A stretch of 64,000 nt of DNA from Reyranella sp. Its GTDB lineage: Bacteria; Pseudomonadota; Alphaproteobacteria; Reyranellales; Reyranellaceae. The DNA lies in contig NZ_SCVH01000167.1 of the NCBI RefSeq assembly GCF_004296935.1, forward strand, positions 1 through 64,000, given 5' to 3'. The translations under genes were made by a program, and so were the position numbers. Shown here piece after piece: positions 1 to 8,397 of the stretch. The notes under the pieces are model-generated. The model did not search any database. It had not been told where the DNA came from and saw nothing but the letters and a program-made list of their open reading frames with translations. Positions within the stretch are counted from its first letter, which is position 1. Each line of letters starts with the position of its first letter.

Positions 1-498
1 CAGCCGCGCAACATCTACGGCGTCACCAAGCTCGCCGCCGAGGAGCTGTGCCGGCTGTTCAATCATCTGCACAAGCTGCCGATCCTGGTGCTGCGCACGG
101 CGCGCTTCTTCCCCGAGGAAGACGACATGGCCCACGCCATCGCCCAGTCGGGCGAGAACACCAAGGCCAACGAATTCCTGTTCCGAAGGCTCTCGGTCGA
201 GGACGCGGCCGAAGCCCATGTCGTGGCGCTGGCCAAGGCCAGGGACATCGGCTTCGACACTTTCATCGTCTCGGCGATGACGCCGTTCTCACCCTCGGAC
301 GGTCCCGCGCTGATCGCCGACGCGCCGTCGGTCGTCGCGCGCTATTTCCCGGAGTATCGCAAGCTCTACGAGGCGCGCGGCTGGACGATGTTCGCCTCGA
401 TCGACCGCGTCTACGATTCGAGCAAGGCGTCGCGCGTGCTGGGCTTCACCTGCCGTACGAACTTCCGGCAGGTCCTGGAAGCGCTCAGGCCAACATGA
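1..498 (+). CDS. NAD-dependent epimerase/dehydratase (5' partial)
   Basis: The reading frame is open from the first base, so the N-terminus with the NAD-binding Rossmann glycine motif lies outside the window. The visible 165 residues start with QPRNIYGVTK, which carries the YxxxK catalytic pair of extended short-chain dehydrogenases, followed by the usual LRTARFFPEEDD substrate-domain strand and a C-terminal stretch ending in YDSSKASRVLGF, typical of sugar-nucleotide epimerase-like proteins. Such enzymes act in the cytoplasm on nucleotide sugars or similar carbonyl substrates; the substrate cannot be told from this fragment. The end overlaps the stop of the convergent small membrane protein by 14 bp. 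Confidence 0.8.
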   Translation, partial: QPRNIYGVTKLAAEELCRLFNHLHKLPILVLRTARFFPEEDDMAHAIAQSGENTKANEFLFRRLSVEDAAEAHVVALAKARDIGFDTFIVSAMTPFSPSDGPALIADAPSVVARYFPEYRKLYEARGWTMFASIDRVYDSSKASRVLGFTCRTNFRQVLEALRPT

Positions 499-655
499 GA
501 ACGACGGAATAGAGAACGACCAGGGTACCGAGGCCGAGCAGGGTCACCAGGATCACGGCAACGACCTTGTTCCAGCGGCCGGGGGCCCTGGGCAGAGCGT
601 AGCCGAGGACCGCGACGGCAATCGCCCAGGCGATGAGCCAGTACCAGTCCTTCAT
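485..655 (-). CDS. Small hydrophobic membrane protein, 56 aa
   Basis: Begins MKDWYWLIAWAIAVAVLGYA and carries two hydrophobic segments (about residues 4-19 and 32-53) separated by a short basic loop (RAPGRWNK), so a two-helix inner-membrane protein is likely. The ATG lies 4 bp beyond the stop of the TPP-dependent enzyme on the same strand, which suggests translational coupling in a two-gene operon. I do not recognise a family. Its start and stop are placed by the open frame and tight spacing; no homology supports it, so function is unknown. Confidence 0.55.
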   Translation of the reverse strand: MKDWYWLIAWAIAVAVLGYALPRAPGRWNKVVAVILVTLLGLGTLVVLYSVVLMLA

Positions 656-659
656 CCGG

Positions 660-2282
660 TCATCTCACCTTGGGCATCATGATCATGTCCCATGGGCTCG
701 GTACATCGCCGTGCGGCACCCACACGAGCGCCGGCGCATTGAGCGCAAAGGCCTTGTGCAGGGCGTCCTCGAGCTGCCTGGGATCGGTCGCCTTGAACGA
801 GGCGATGCCGAAGCTATCGGCGAGCTTGCCGAAATCCGGGTTCTGCAGGTCCGAGGCGATCAGGCGGTTGCCGTAGTGCTGCTGCTGGATGCGCTTCACG
901 TTGCCGAAGGCGCCGTTGTCGAAGACCACGACCACGACCGCGAGATTGTGGCGCGCCGCGGTCGCGAGCTCGCCGATCTGGTACATGAAGCCGCCGTCGC
1001 CGGCGATCGCCAGCACCTTCCTGTGCGGCATCGCCGCCTTGGCGCCCAGCGCCGTGCCGAACCCCCAGCCGAGATTGTCCTGGTAGCCGGGCGAGAGATA
1101 GGTGCGCGGCTTTTCGATCGGCAGCGCGACCCTGGAGGCGAAGCCCATCTGCGAGACCTCGTCGACGAAGATGCCGTCCTCCGGCAGCGCGGCGCGGATC
1201 GCCTTCAGGAATCCGACTTGAGGTTCAAGCCGCGACAGCCGTTCGGCGAACCAGGCGCGGTGGCCCTTCAATTCTTCGGCGCGCGAGGTCCGTGCGCGGT
1301 TGTGCTTCGGCAGCGCGGCGATCAGGGCGCGCAATTGGATGGCGGCATCGCCCACCAGCGCGACGTCGGGTTTGCGGAAACGGTCGGGTTCGTCGGGATC
1401 GATGTCGAGGCGCACGACTTTCAGGTTCTTGTCGACGCCCCAGCTGCCGTTCTGGATGAAGAAGCGCGTGCCGATCGCCAGCACGGCGTCGGCGTCCTTC
1501 CACAGGCGATGGCCGACCGGCATGTCGACGGCCAGACGATGCGAGCTCGGCACGACGCCGCGGCCGCGGCGGTAGGAGCTGACCGGCGCCTCGAGCAGCT
1601 CGGCGAGGGCGATCACTTCGGCGCTGGCGTCGAGCGCGCCGCCGCCCACCACGATGATGGGACGTTCGGCGGCGCCCAGGATCTTTGCCGCCGCCGTGAT
1701 CGCCCCGTCGTCGATCGCCTCGACTGGTAATGGCAGAGGCGAGGCGGGCAGGGTGACGTCGGCGCGTTTGGCCCAGGTATCGAGCGCGCATTCCAGTGCG
1801 ACGGGGCGTGGGCGGCCCGAGGTCGCTTGCCAGATCGCCTGGCTTACCAAAGTCGGCGCTTCCTGCGGGCTCCTGATGCGCTCGGCCCACTTGGTGATGT
1901 GACGCATCATGCCGAGCTGGTCGTGGATTTCGTGCAGATGGCCGTGGCCGCGATCGATGTCGGCCTGCGGGATCTGGCCGATCAGGCCGATCACGGGGGC
2001 ATTCATGCCGTAGGCGGTGAGGAGCGCGGCTCCGGCGTTCAGCATGCCGGGGCCGGGCACCACGGCGAAGGCCTGCGGCTTGCCGGTGACCAGCGCGGCG
2101 CCCAGCGCCATGTAGGCCGCGGTCTGCTCGTGGCGCGGATGGATCACGCGCAGGCGATCAGCCGCGTGGTAGAAGGCGTCGAACAGGGGATCGTTGTGCA
2201 GGCCGGGCAGGGCATAGACCGTGTCGAGGCCATGGCGCAGGAGGGTTTCGACGGTGGCTTCGGCGGTGCTGAGACGTGGCAT
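660..2282 (-). CDS. Thiamine pyrophosphate-dependent enzyme, acetolactate synthase/decarboxylase-like
   Basis: 540 residues with the three-domain layout of the POX/AHAS family: N-terminal PYR domain with the catalytic glutamate in IHPRHEQTAAYMA (about residue 53), central domain (about 190-320), and C-terminal PP domain with the cofactor motif GDGGFMYQ...FDNGAFGN (about 425-460). The family decarboxylates 2-oxo acids and may ligate the product to a second carbonyl. No regulatory small subunit (ilvH) is adjacent and the sequence is of the divergent IlvB-like type, so a catabolic decarboxylase or lyase is as likely as acetolactate synthesis. It is followed 4 bp later by a small membrane protein gene and is divergent from the SanA-like gene. 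Confidence 0.85.
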   Translation of the reverse strand: MPRLSTAEATVETLLRHGLDTVYALPGLHNDPLFDAFYHAADRLRVIHPRHEQTAAYMALGAALVTGKPQAFAVVPGPGMLNAGAALLTAYGMNAPVIGLIGQIPQADIDRGHGHLHEIHDQLGMMRHITKWAERIRSPQEAPTLVSQAIWQATSGRPRPVALECALDTWAKRADVTLPASPLPLPVEAIDDGAITAAAKILGAAERPIIVVGGGALDASAEVIALAELLEAPVSSYRRGRGVVPSSHRLAVDMPVGHRLWKDADAVLAIGTRFFIQNGSWGVDKNLKVVRLDIDPDEPDRFRKPDVALVGDAAIQLRALIAALPKHNRARTSRAEELKGHRAWFAERLSRLEPQVGFLKAIRAALPEDGIFVDEVSQMGFASRVALPIEKPRTYLSPGYQDNLGWGFGTALGAKAAMPHRKVLAIAGDGGFMYQIGELATAARHNLAVVVVVFDNGAFGNVKRIQQQHYGNRLIASDLQNPDFGKLADSFGIASFKATDPRQLEDALHKAFALNAPALVWVPHGDVPSPWDMIMMPKVR

Positions 2283-2327
2283 GGCGATGATCTATAGGCC
2301 GCGCGACAGGCGATCAAGGCGGGCGGC

Positions 2328-2981
2328 ATGCGCCTGATCCTCTACGTTGCCCTGCGGGTCGCGGCCGTCGCGCTGATGGCGGCAGCACTTGCCTGGTACG
2401 CCGAGCGCCGGCTCGATCGCGCCGCCGAAGCGAAGTCCTTCTCCGACGTCGGCAAGGTACCTGCGGTCGACGTGGCGCTGGTGCTGGGCACGGCGCCGAT
2501 CGGACCGGAGGGCGGGCCCAACCGCTATTTCGTCTATCGCCTCGATGCGGCAGCGGCGCTCTATAAGGCCGGCAAGGCCAAATACTTCATCGTGAGCGGC
2601 ACGCGCGAGGGCCGCTACGACGAACCGACCGCAATGCGCGCCGGCCTGATCGAGCGCGGCGTGCCGGCCAAGGCGATCTATCGCGATTTCGGCGGCGACC
2701 GCACGCTCGATTCGATCGTCCGAGCGCGGCGGGTCTATGGCCAGACGCGGCTCATCATCGTCTCGCAACGCTTTCATCTCAGTCGCGCGCTGTTCCTGGC
2801 CCTTCACGAGGGCATCGACGCCCGCGGCTTCGAGGCCCGCGACGTCGATCAGCCCTACAGCATTTTCACAGAACTCCGCCGCTACCCCTCGGCCATGCGC
2901 GCCTACTGGGACGTGTGGAACGGCATGCGGGCCGAGGACGTCGGCAAGCCGGTACGGATCGGAGTCGATCCGGCGGAGTAG
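2328..2981 (+). CDS. SanA/YdcF-family (DUF218) membrane-anchored protein
   Basis: 217 residues. An N-terminal hydrophobic segment (residues 3-23) anchors it to the inner membrane, and the rest matches the DUF218 fold: VDVALVLGTAP strand, YFIVSGTREGRYDEPTAM (about 86-103), DRTLDSIVRARRV (about 124-136) and IIVSQRFHLSRALFLA (about 142-157). The family (SanA, ElyC, YdcF) is linked to cell-envelope integrity and vancomycin tolerance in enterobacteria; the biochemical reaction is not settled. The ATG is preceded by a GGCGGGCGGC purine stretch and the gene is divergent from the TPP enzyme. Confidence 0.85.
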   Translation: MRLILYVALRVAAVALMAAALAWYAERRLDRAAEAKSFSDVGKVPAVDVALVLGTAPIGPEGGPNRYFVYRLDAAAALYKAGKAKYFIVSGTREGRYDEPTAMRAGLIERGVPAKAIYRDFGGDRTLDSIVRARRVYGQTRLIIVSQRFHLSRALFLALHEGIDARGFEARDVDQPYSIFTELRRYPSAMRAYWDVWNGMRAEDVGKPVRIGVDPAE

Positions 2982-2985
2982 GGAG

Positions 2986-3048
2986 GAAATGGGCGTCGAG
3001 GTTCTGGCGCAGGCGCACGGTCATGTGGCGCTTCGCTTGCTGTGGCAT
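2986..3048 (-). pseudogene. Remnant of a D-2-hydroxyacid dehydrogenase 3' end
   Basis: Reading the minus strand, about 20 codons encode PQQAKRHMTVRLRQNLDAHF, closely similar to EHAQRRMTSLVRQNLDAHF at the C-terminus of the intact dehydrogenase ending at 3559. At the DNA level 2986-3011 is identical to 3634-3659 (26 bp) and similarity continues for about 25 bp. Nothing upstream in the frame resembles the rest of the enzyme. It is read as a relic of a decayed paralogue or of a partial duplication; no product is expected. Confidence 0.6.
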
Positions 3049-3115
3049 TCGCCTTGGGGCAGTCTTCCAGTTCGTCGGCGGCTTCCCTACCCACGGCTGG
3101 ACGCGGGGACGAGCG

Positions 3116-3538
3116 ATGTCGAAAAGAAGACGATTGGCGGGATGCGCGGCGGCCCTGATGGCGATTGCCGGATCGGCTGGCGTGGCCAGTGCTCAAAGCC
3201 GGCAGGAAACAGAATGGTGCGGCGGAAGAGACGGCGCCTCACCAAACGGCAAAGCCTCGCCAGACCAGATGATCCGCGGCTGCACCGCTGAAATCCAGTC
3301 GGGCAAGCACAAGGGAGCAGTTCTCGCCGCCGCCATTTACAATCGCGGCGTTGGCTACTTGAAAAAGGGCGACTACGAGCGCGCTATCCAGGACTTCGAT
3401 CAGGCGCTCAGGCTCACTCCGAAGGATGCGGATGTACTCTACAACCGCGGCGTTGCGAAAGCGAAGAAGGGCGACAAGATTGGCGGCGAGGCCGATCGGG
3501 CGGCGGCCAAGCGTATAAACCCGAACGTCGACCGTTAA
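3116..3538 (+). CDS. Secreted TPR-repeat protein, 140 aa
   Basis: Start chosen at MSKRRRLAGC because it begins a clear Sec signal peptide (basic n-region, AAALMAIAGSAG core, VASA|Q cleavage near residue 27) and a GGGGAC purine stretch lies just upstream; the open frame extends further 5' without coding character. The mature part has a short Cys-containing head (about 34-55, ...IRGC) and then two TPR units, YNRGVGYLKKGDYERAIQDF and VLYNRGVAKAKKGDKIGG. It is probably a periplasmic scaffold; the partner is unknown. It sits alone between the dehydrogenase relic and the convergent dehydrogenase gene. Confidence 0.75.
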   Translation: MSKRRRLAGCAAALMAIAGSAGVASAQSRQETEWCGGRDGASPNGKASPDQMIRGCTAEIQSGKHKGAVLAAAIYNRGVGYLKKGDYERAIQDFDQALRLTPKDADVLYNRGVAKAKKGDKIGGEADRAAAKRINPNVDR

Positions 3539-3558
3539 TCCACTGCGCCCAGTCTCCC

Positions 3559-4554
3559 CTATCGCAGTCGACCTGCCGGAGCAGCCGCCATGTCGCGCAA
3601 CTCGGGCACCGGCGAGACCACCGGCTTGCCGGCGAAATGGGCGTCGAGGTTCTGGCGCACCAGCGAAGTCATGCGGCGCTGGGCGTGTTCGGTGCCGCCG
3701 CCGAAATGCGGCGTCATCACCAGATTGTCCAGGGGCAGAAGTTCCGTGCCCTCGTAGGGCTCCTCGTCGAACACGTCGAGCGCGGCACCCTCGATCACGT
3801 TGGTGCGCAGGGCTTCTGCCAGTGCCGCCTCGTCGACCGCCCAGCCGCGGCTGATGTTGACCAGATGGCCGCGCGGACCCAGCGCCTTCAGCACCTCGGC
3901 GTTGATGATGTGCTTGTTGGAGGCGTCCGAGCGCAGGCAGACGACGAGGTAGTCGGCCCAGGTCGCGAGCGCCATGACGTTGGGGAAATAGGCGAAGTCG
4001 ACGTCGCCGCGCTTGTTGCGGTTGCAGTAGCCGATCTCGAGGTCGAAGCCCTTGGCGCGCTTCGCCAGCTCCATGCCGATGGCGCCCAGCCCCAGGATGC
4101 CGAGCTTGCCGCCGGTCATGCCGGCGATGGCGCCGAAGCGGTTGGGGATGCGCTTGGTCCAGTCGCCGCGTCGGATCATCTTGTCGGCGCGCACGATGCG
4201 CCGCGTCGAGGCGAGCAGCACGCCGAAGGCCATCTCGGCGACGTCTGGCGCGTTGGCGTCGGCGCCGTGGGTGACCATGATGTTGCGCCTGCGGGCGGCC
4301 GCGAGATCGACCCGCTCGTAGCCGGTGCCGTAGCAGCAGAACAGCGAGAGGCGGGGCAGCGCCGCCATCAGGGCATCGGACAGGCCGACGCTGCCGGTGC
4401 TGACGATCGCCTGCACGTCGGCGGCTGCGGCACGCGGCACCAGGGCCGGGTCGGGCTTGTCCATGTGTCCCGCGATCTCGTAGTTCTCGGAGAACGCGGC
4501 CAGGGTGGTCTTGGTGAAGTGGAAACCGGTGAGAATGACGGGACGCTGGGCCAT
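3559..4554 (-). CDS. D-2-hydroxyacid dehydrogenase (NAD(P)-dependent)
   Basis: 331 residues from the ATG of MAQRPVIL; an in-frame GTG 15 bp upstream (4569) is an alternative start. The NAD-binding motif LGILGLGAIGMELAK lies near residue 150, followed by the catalytic triad of the family: Arg in NISRGWAVDE, Glu in ALDVFDEEPYEG and His in MTPHFGGGTEHA. It resembles glyoxylate/hydroxypyruvate reductase-type enzymes that reduce 2-oxo acids to D-2-hydroxy acids; the substrate is unproven. It is divergent from pntAA with about 145 bp between starts. A relic of its 3' end is found at 2986-3048. Confidence 0.88.
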   Translation of the reverse strand: MAQRPVILTGFHFTKTTLAAFSENYEIAGHMDKPDPALVPRAAAADVQAIVSTGSVGLSDALMAALPRLSLFCCYGTGYERVDLAAARRRNIMVTHGADANAPDVAEMAFGVLLASTRRIVRADKMIRRGDWTKRIPNRFGAIAGMTGGKLGILGLGAIGMELAKRAKGFDLEIGYCNRNKRGDVDFAYFPNVMALATWADYLVVCLRSDASNKHIINAEVLKALGPRGHLVNISRGWAVDEAALAEALRTNVIEGAALDVFDEEPYEGTELLPLDNLVMTPHFGGGTEHAQRRMTSLVRQNLDAHFAGKPVVSPVPELRDMAAAPAGRLR

Positions 4555-4699
4555 GTTTTCCAGTATCACGCGCCTGCCGTGGCGGTAAATCGTGCTTTAC
4601 CACGCGGCGAAAAACCGGCTTGGCAAAGAACGGCACGCTGTGCATGGTGCGGCGCACTACCGGCTATTTCGCGTCTCCAACCGACCCAAAAAGCGCTCC

Positions 4700-5851
4700 A
4701 TGAAAATCGCCATTCTCAAAGAACGCCGGCCGCATGAGACCCGCGTGGCCGCGACCCCCGAGACCGTCAAGAAGCTGAAGGCGCTGGGTGCGGAAGAGAT
4801 CGTGATCGAGGCCGGGGCCGGCCTCGCTGCCGCCTACACCGACGAAGCCTATGCCGAGGCCGGGGCAAACATCGTGCCGGACGCCGCCGCCGCCGTGGCC
4901 GCCGCCGATGTCGTCTTCAAGATCCAGCGCCCGATGTCGGCCGCCGAGGGAATCGACGAGATGGCGCTGCTGCGGAGCGGCCAGACCCTGATGTCGCCGC
5001 TCGGTGCGCTCAACAACAAGGAACTGGTCCAGGCGCTGGCGTCGAAGGGCGTGACGTCGTTCGCCCTCGAACTGATCCCGCGCATCACGCGCGCCCAGTC
5101 GATGGATATCCTCTCCTCGCAGGCCAACCTCGCGGGCTACAAGGCGGTCCTGCTGGCGGCCAACAATTTCGGCCGCATCTTTCCGCAGATGATGACGCCG
5201 GGCGGCACCTTGGCGCCGGCGCGCGCCTTCATCATGGGCGTGGGCGTGGCCGGCCTGCAGGCGATCGCCACGGCGCGGCGGCTGGGTGCCATCGTGACGG
5301 CGACCGACGTGCGCCCCGCGACCAAGGAGCAGGTCCAGTCGCTGGGCGCCAAGTTCGTGGCCGTCGAGGACGAGGAATTCAAGGCGGCCGAGACGTCGGG
5401 CGGCTACGCCAAGGAGATGAGCGCGGAGTATCGCGCCAAGCAGGCGGCCCTGGTCGCCGAGCACATTGCCAAGCAGGACATCGTGGTCACCACGGCGTTG
5501 ATCCCCGGCCGCAAGGCGCCGGTGCTGGTCACCGAGGACATGGTGAAGACCATGAAGCCGGGCTCCGTGATCGTCGACATGGCGGTCGAGCAGGGCGGCA
5601 ACTGCCCGCTGTCGGAGTTCGGCAAGGTGGTCGAGAAGTACGGTGTGAAGATCGTCGGCCCCGCCAATCTGCCGGGTGAGCTCGCGACCGACTCCTCGGC
5701 GCTGTTCGCGCGCAACCTGCTGAACTTCATCACGCCCATGGTCGACAAGGAGACCAAGGCGCTGAAAATCGATCTCACCGACGAAGTGGTGAAGGGCACG
5801 CTGGTGACGCAGGGCGGCCAGATCGTGCACCCCTCGCTCAGCCAGACCTAG
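4700..5851 (+). CDS. pntAA: NAD(P) transhydrogenase subunit alpha 1 (PntAA)
   Basis: 383 residues starting [20 protein letters not shown], the characteristic N-terminus of the soluble NAD(H)-binding domain I. The Rossmann segment [20 protein letters not shown] lies near residue 175 and the mobile loop near 230-245. The first of three adjacent genes, it forms with PntAB and PntB the proton-translocating transhydrogenase that uses the proton gradient to make NADPH from NADH. The split alpha subunit is usual for alphaproteobacteria. The ATG at 4700 fits the family length; an upstream open stretch lacks coding character. Confidence 0.95.
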   Translation: MKIAILKERRPHETRVAATPETVKKLKALGAEEIVIEAGAGLAAAYTDEAYAEAGANIVPDAAAAVAAADVVFKIQRPMSAAEGIDEMALLRSGQTLMSPLGALNNKELVQALASKGVTSFALELIPRITRAQSMDILSSQANLAGYKAVLLAANNFGRIFPQMMTPGGTLAPARAFIMGVGVAGLQAIATARRLGAIVTATDVRPATKEQVQSLGAKFVAVEDEEFKAAETSGGYAKEMSAEYRAKQAALVAEHIAKQDIVVTTALIPGRKAPVLVTEDMVKTMKPGSVIVDMAVEQGGNCPLSEFGKVVEKYGVKIVGPANLPGELATDSSALFARNLLNFITPMVDKETKALKIDLTDEVVKGTLVTQGGQIVHPSLSQT

Positions 5852-5861
5852 GAGCCGGCTC

Positions 5862-6287
5862 ATGAACGACAAATTGGCAGGCGAGGCGGCCAAACTCGCG
5901 ACCCAGGCACAGGAACTGGCCACCAACCTCAAGGCCGTGGCGCAGCAGGTCACCGACGTCGCTGCCCAGAGCACGCTGGCGCTGCCCGACGGCCATATGC
6001 CGTTCGTGGCGCTGCTCACCATCTTCGCGCTGGCCTGCTTCATCGGCTACTACGTGGTGTGGCGGGTGACGCCGGCGCTGCATTCGCCGCTGATGGCCGT
6101 CACCAACGCCATATCGTCGGTGATCATCGTCGGTGCGCTGCTGGCCGCCGGCCTGAAGGGCCTGGGCGCCGCCCAGCTGTTCGGCGCCATCGCCGTGGCG
6201 CTGGCCGCCGTCAACATCTTCGGCGGGTTCATCGTCACGCACCGCATGCTGTCGATGTTCAAGAAGAAACAGCCGGTCAAGAAGTAG
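5862..6287 (+). CDS. pntAB: NAD(P) transhydrogenase subunit alpha 2 (PntAB)
   Basis: 141 residues. An N-terminal amphipathic region (about 1-42) precedes three or four transmembrane helices (about 46-65, 72-95, 99-122), with the conserved [15 protein letters not shown] segment of domain II and a basic C-terminal tail KKKQPVKK. It provides part of the membrane proton channel of transhydrogenase. It lies 10 bp after pntAA and 16 bp before pntB, so the three are one operon. Confidence 0.95.
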   Translation: MNDKLAGEAAKLATQAQELATNLKAVAQQVTDVAAQSTLALPDGHMPFVALLTIFALACFIGYYVVWRVTPALHSPLMAVTNAISSVIIVGALLAAGLKGLGAAQLFGAIAVALAAVNIFGGFIVTHRMLSMFKKKQPVKK

Positions 6288-6303
6288 GCAGGGGACAAGA
6301 GGG

Positions 6304-7716
6304 ATGATCACCCAGGAACTGGCCGCCTACGGCTATCTGTTTTCGGCCATCTGCTTCATCATGGCGCTGCGCGGGCTTTCCTCGCCGGTGACGTCGCGCC
6401 AGGGCAACCTGTTCGGCATCGTCGGCATGGTGGTGGCGATCGGCGTCACCGTGGCGACCCCGGGCGTGGTCTCGCCGTGGCTGATCGTGGGCGGCCTGGT
6501 GGTGGGCGGCGCGGTCGGCGCGGTCGTCGCCTGGCGCATCCAGATGACGGCGCTGCCGCAACTCGTGGCCGCCTTCCATTCGCTGGTCGGCCTCGCGGCA
6601 GTGTTCGTGGCGGCGGCCGCGTTCGTCTCGCCCGACGCCTTCGGCATCGGCTCGCCGGGCAAGATCAAGATGCACAGCCTGATCGAGATGGGGCTGGGCA
6701 CCGTGATCGGCGCCATCACCTTCACCGGTTCGATCGTGGCCTTCGCCAAGCTGCAGGGCCTGGTGTCGGGTGCGCCACTGATGTTCCGCGGCCAGCATCT
6801 GCTCAACGCGCTGATCGGCATCGCCATCGCCGTCCTGCTGGTGTGGTTCGCCTGGAAGGGCGGCCATCCCATGGTCTTCATCCTGCTGATCGTGCTGTCG
6901 CTGGCGCTGGGCTTCCTGCTCATTCTGCCGATTGGCGGCGCCGACATGCCGGTCGTGGTGTCGATGCTCAACTCCTACTCGGGCTGGGCGGCGGCCGGCA
7001 TCGGCTTCACGCTCGGCAACACGGCACTGATCGTGACCGGCGCGCTGGTCGGCTCCTCGGGCGCGATCCTGAGCTACATCATGTGCAAGGGCATGAACCG
7101 CTCGATCTTCAACGTGATCCTGGGCGGCTTCGGCACCGACAGTTCGGCGGCGGGCGTCGCGCACGCCAAGAACGACAAGCCGGTCAAGGCGGGCTCGGCC
7201 GAGGATGCGGCCTTCCTGATGAAGAATGCGGGCTCGGTGATCATCGTGCCGGGCTACGGCATGGCGGTGGCGCAGGCCCAGCACACGCTGCGCGAGATGG
7301 CCGACATCCTGAAGAAGAACGGCGTCACGGTGCGCTATGCCATCCATCCGGTGGCCGGCCGCATGCCGGGCCACATGAATGTGCTCCTCGCGGAAGCAAA
7401 CGTGCCCTACGACGAGGTCTTTGAGTTGGACGACATCAACCGCGACTTCGCCTCGACCGACGTCGCCTTCGTGATCGGCGCCAACGACGTCACCAACCCG
7501 GCGGCCAAGACCGATCCGACGAGCGCGATCTACGGCATGCCGATCCTCGACGTCGAGAAGGCACAGACCGTGCTGTTCGTGAAGCGCGGCATGGCCTCGG
7601 GCTATGCCGGCGTCGACAACGAGCTGTTCTTCCGCGACAACACCATGATGCTCTTCGCCGACGCCAAGGTGATGTGCGAGAACATCGTGAAGGCGCTGGA
7701 AGGCTCGAGCCACTAG
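6304..7716 (+). CDS. pntB: NAD(P) transhydrogenase subunit beta (PntB)
   Basis: 470 residues: eight or nine transmembrane helices in the first 270 residues (domain II), then the NADP(H)-binding domain III with IIVPGYGMAVAQAQHTLREM (about 315-334), IHPVAGRMPGHMNVLLAEA and VIGANDVTNPAAKTDP (about 393-408). These are signature stretches of PntB. The subunit binds NADP and completes the proton pump. The ATG has a GGGGACAAGAGGG purine-rich ribosome site. The operon ends here, followed by a hairpin-forming repeat. Confidence 0.96.
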   Translation: MITQELAAYGYLFSAICFIMALRGLSSPVTSRQGNLFGIVGMVVAIGVTVATPGVVSPWLIVGGLVVGGAVGAVVAWRIQMTALPQLVAAFHSLVGLAAVFVAAAAFVSPDAFGIGSPGKIKMHSLIEMGLGTVIGAITFTGSIVAFAKLQGLVSGAPLMFRGQHLLNALIGIAIAVLLVWFAWKGGHPMVFILLIVLSLALGFLLILPIGGADMPVVVSMLNSYSGWAAAGIGFTLGNTALIVTGALVGSSGAILSYIMCKGMNRSIFNVILGGFGTDSSAAGVAHAKNDKPVKAGSAEDAAFLMKNAGSVIIVPGYGMAVAQAQHTLREMADILKKNGVTVRYAIHPVAGRMPGHMNVLLAEANVPYDEVFELDDINRDFASTDVAFVIGANDVTNPAAKTDPTSAIYGMPILDVEKAQTVLFVKRGMASGYAGVDNELFFRDNTMMLFADAKVMCENIVKALEGSSH

Positions 7717-7783
7717 TTGTCATCGCGGGCGGAGTAGTCTCCGCCCTGGAGCGTAGCGAAGGACCTTTCGCTCAGGATGACAA
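7717..7783. repeat. Intergenic palindromic repeat (GTCATC...GATGAC type)
   Basis: Bounded by inverted TTGTCATC and GATGACAA and containing a perfect hairpin GGCGGAG-tagt-CTCCGCC (7729-7746) plus the segment GAGCGTAGCGAAGGACC. The same terminal and core motifs occur at 21354-21445 and 24822-24884. It could act as a transcript end for pntB. The ATG of the following HAD gene lies inside its terminal AGGATGACA. Confidence 0.65.
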
Positions 7784-8397
7784 TCAAGGCAATCCTCTTC
7801 GACATCGGCGGCGCCGTCGACCTCGAGTTCGCGCGCGAGATGGCGCTGGACGGCGCTATCGCCTCGGCCTGCGGGCTGGAGGGCGTGCGGGTCGACCAGG
7901 CGATGGTCGAGGAAGCCTCGGACCAGGCGGTCGCGGCCTTCGCACCTGATCTTCAACGCCACATGATCGAGGCGCTGTGCGGGGCTGAGCCGGCAACGGT
8001 GGCGCGCGTGCGGCATCGGGTCGAGGCGATGACCGGCAATCTCGACGTCTTCCAGCTTCGTCCCGGCATGGACGAGCTGCTGCGGCGCCTGGCGGCGCGC
8101 GGGCTTGCGCTCGGCGCCCTCGGATGTCCGCCCGAGCGGCTGGTGCGGGCCGGCATCGCCGCCCTGTTCACGGCGACTCTCGATCTTCCGCCGCCGGCCT
8201 GTATCCTGGTGGGCGACCGGCTCGACAAGGACATCGCGCCGGCGAAGGCGGCCGGCATGGCGACGATCCAGTTCCGCAGCGGCCGCTATCGCCGCCAGCG
8301 GCCACGCTCGGAGGCCGAGACGCCCGACGCCGTGGCGACCGACGTGCCGGAACTCGAAGCGGCGATCACTGCTTTGATGGAAAGGAAAGTGCGATGA
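7777..8397 (+). CDS. HAD-superfamily hydrolase
   Basis: 206 residues. Motif I is FDIGGAVD near residue 8, motif IV is LVGDRLDKDIAPAKAAGM near residue 145, and the cap region lies between. The family hydrolyses phosphoesters in the cytoplasm with Asp8 as nucleophile. The second aspartate of the DxD motif is replaced by Gly, so strong phosphatase activity is not assured. The gene ends in an ATGA overlap with the DUF805 gene. Its ATG lies within the end of an intergenic repeat, with only a distant GAAGGA as possible ribosome site, so the exact start is uncertain. Confidence 0.75.
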   Translation: MTIKAILFDIGGAVDLEFAREMALDGAIASACGLEGVRVDQAMVEEASDQAVAAFAPDLQRHMIEALCGAEPATVARVRHRVEAMTGNLDVFQLRPGMDELLRRLAARGLALGALGCPPERLVRAGIAALFTATLDLPPPACILVGDRLDKDIAPAKAAGMATIQFRSGRYRRQRPRSEAETPDAVATDVPELEAAITALMERKVR

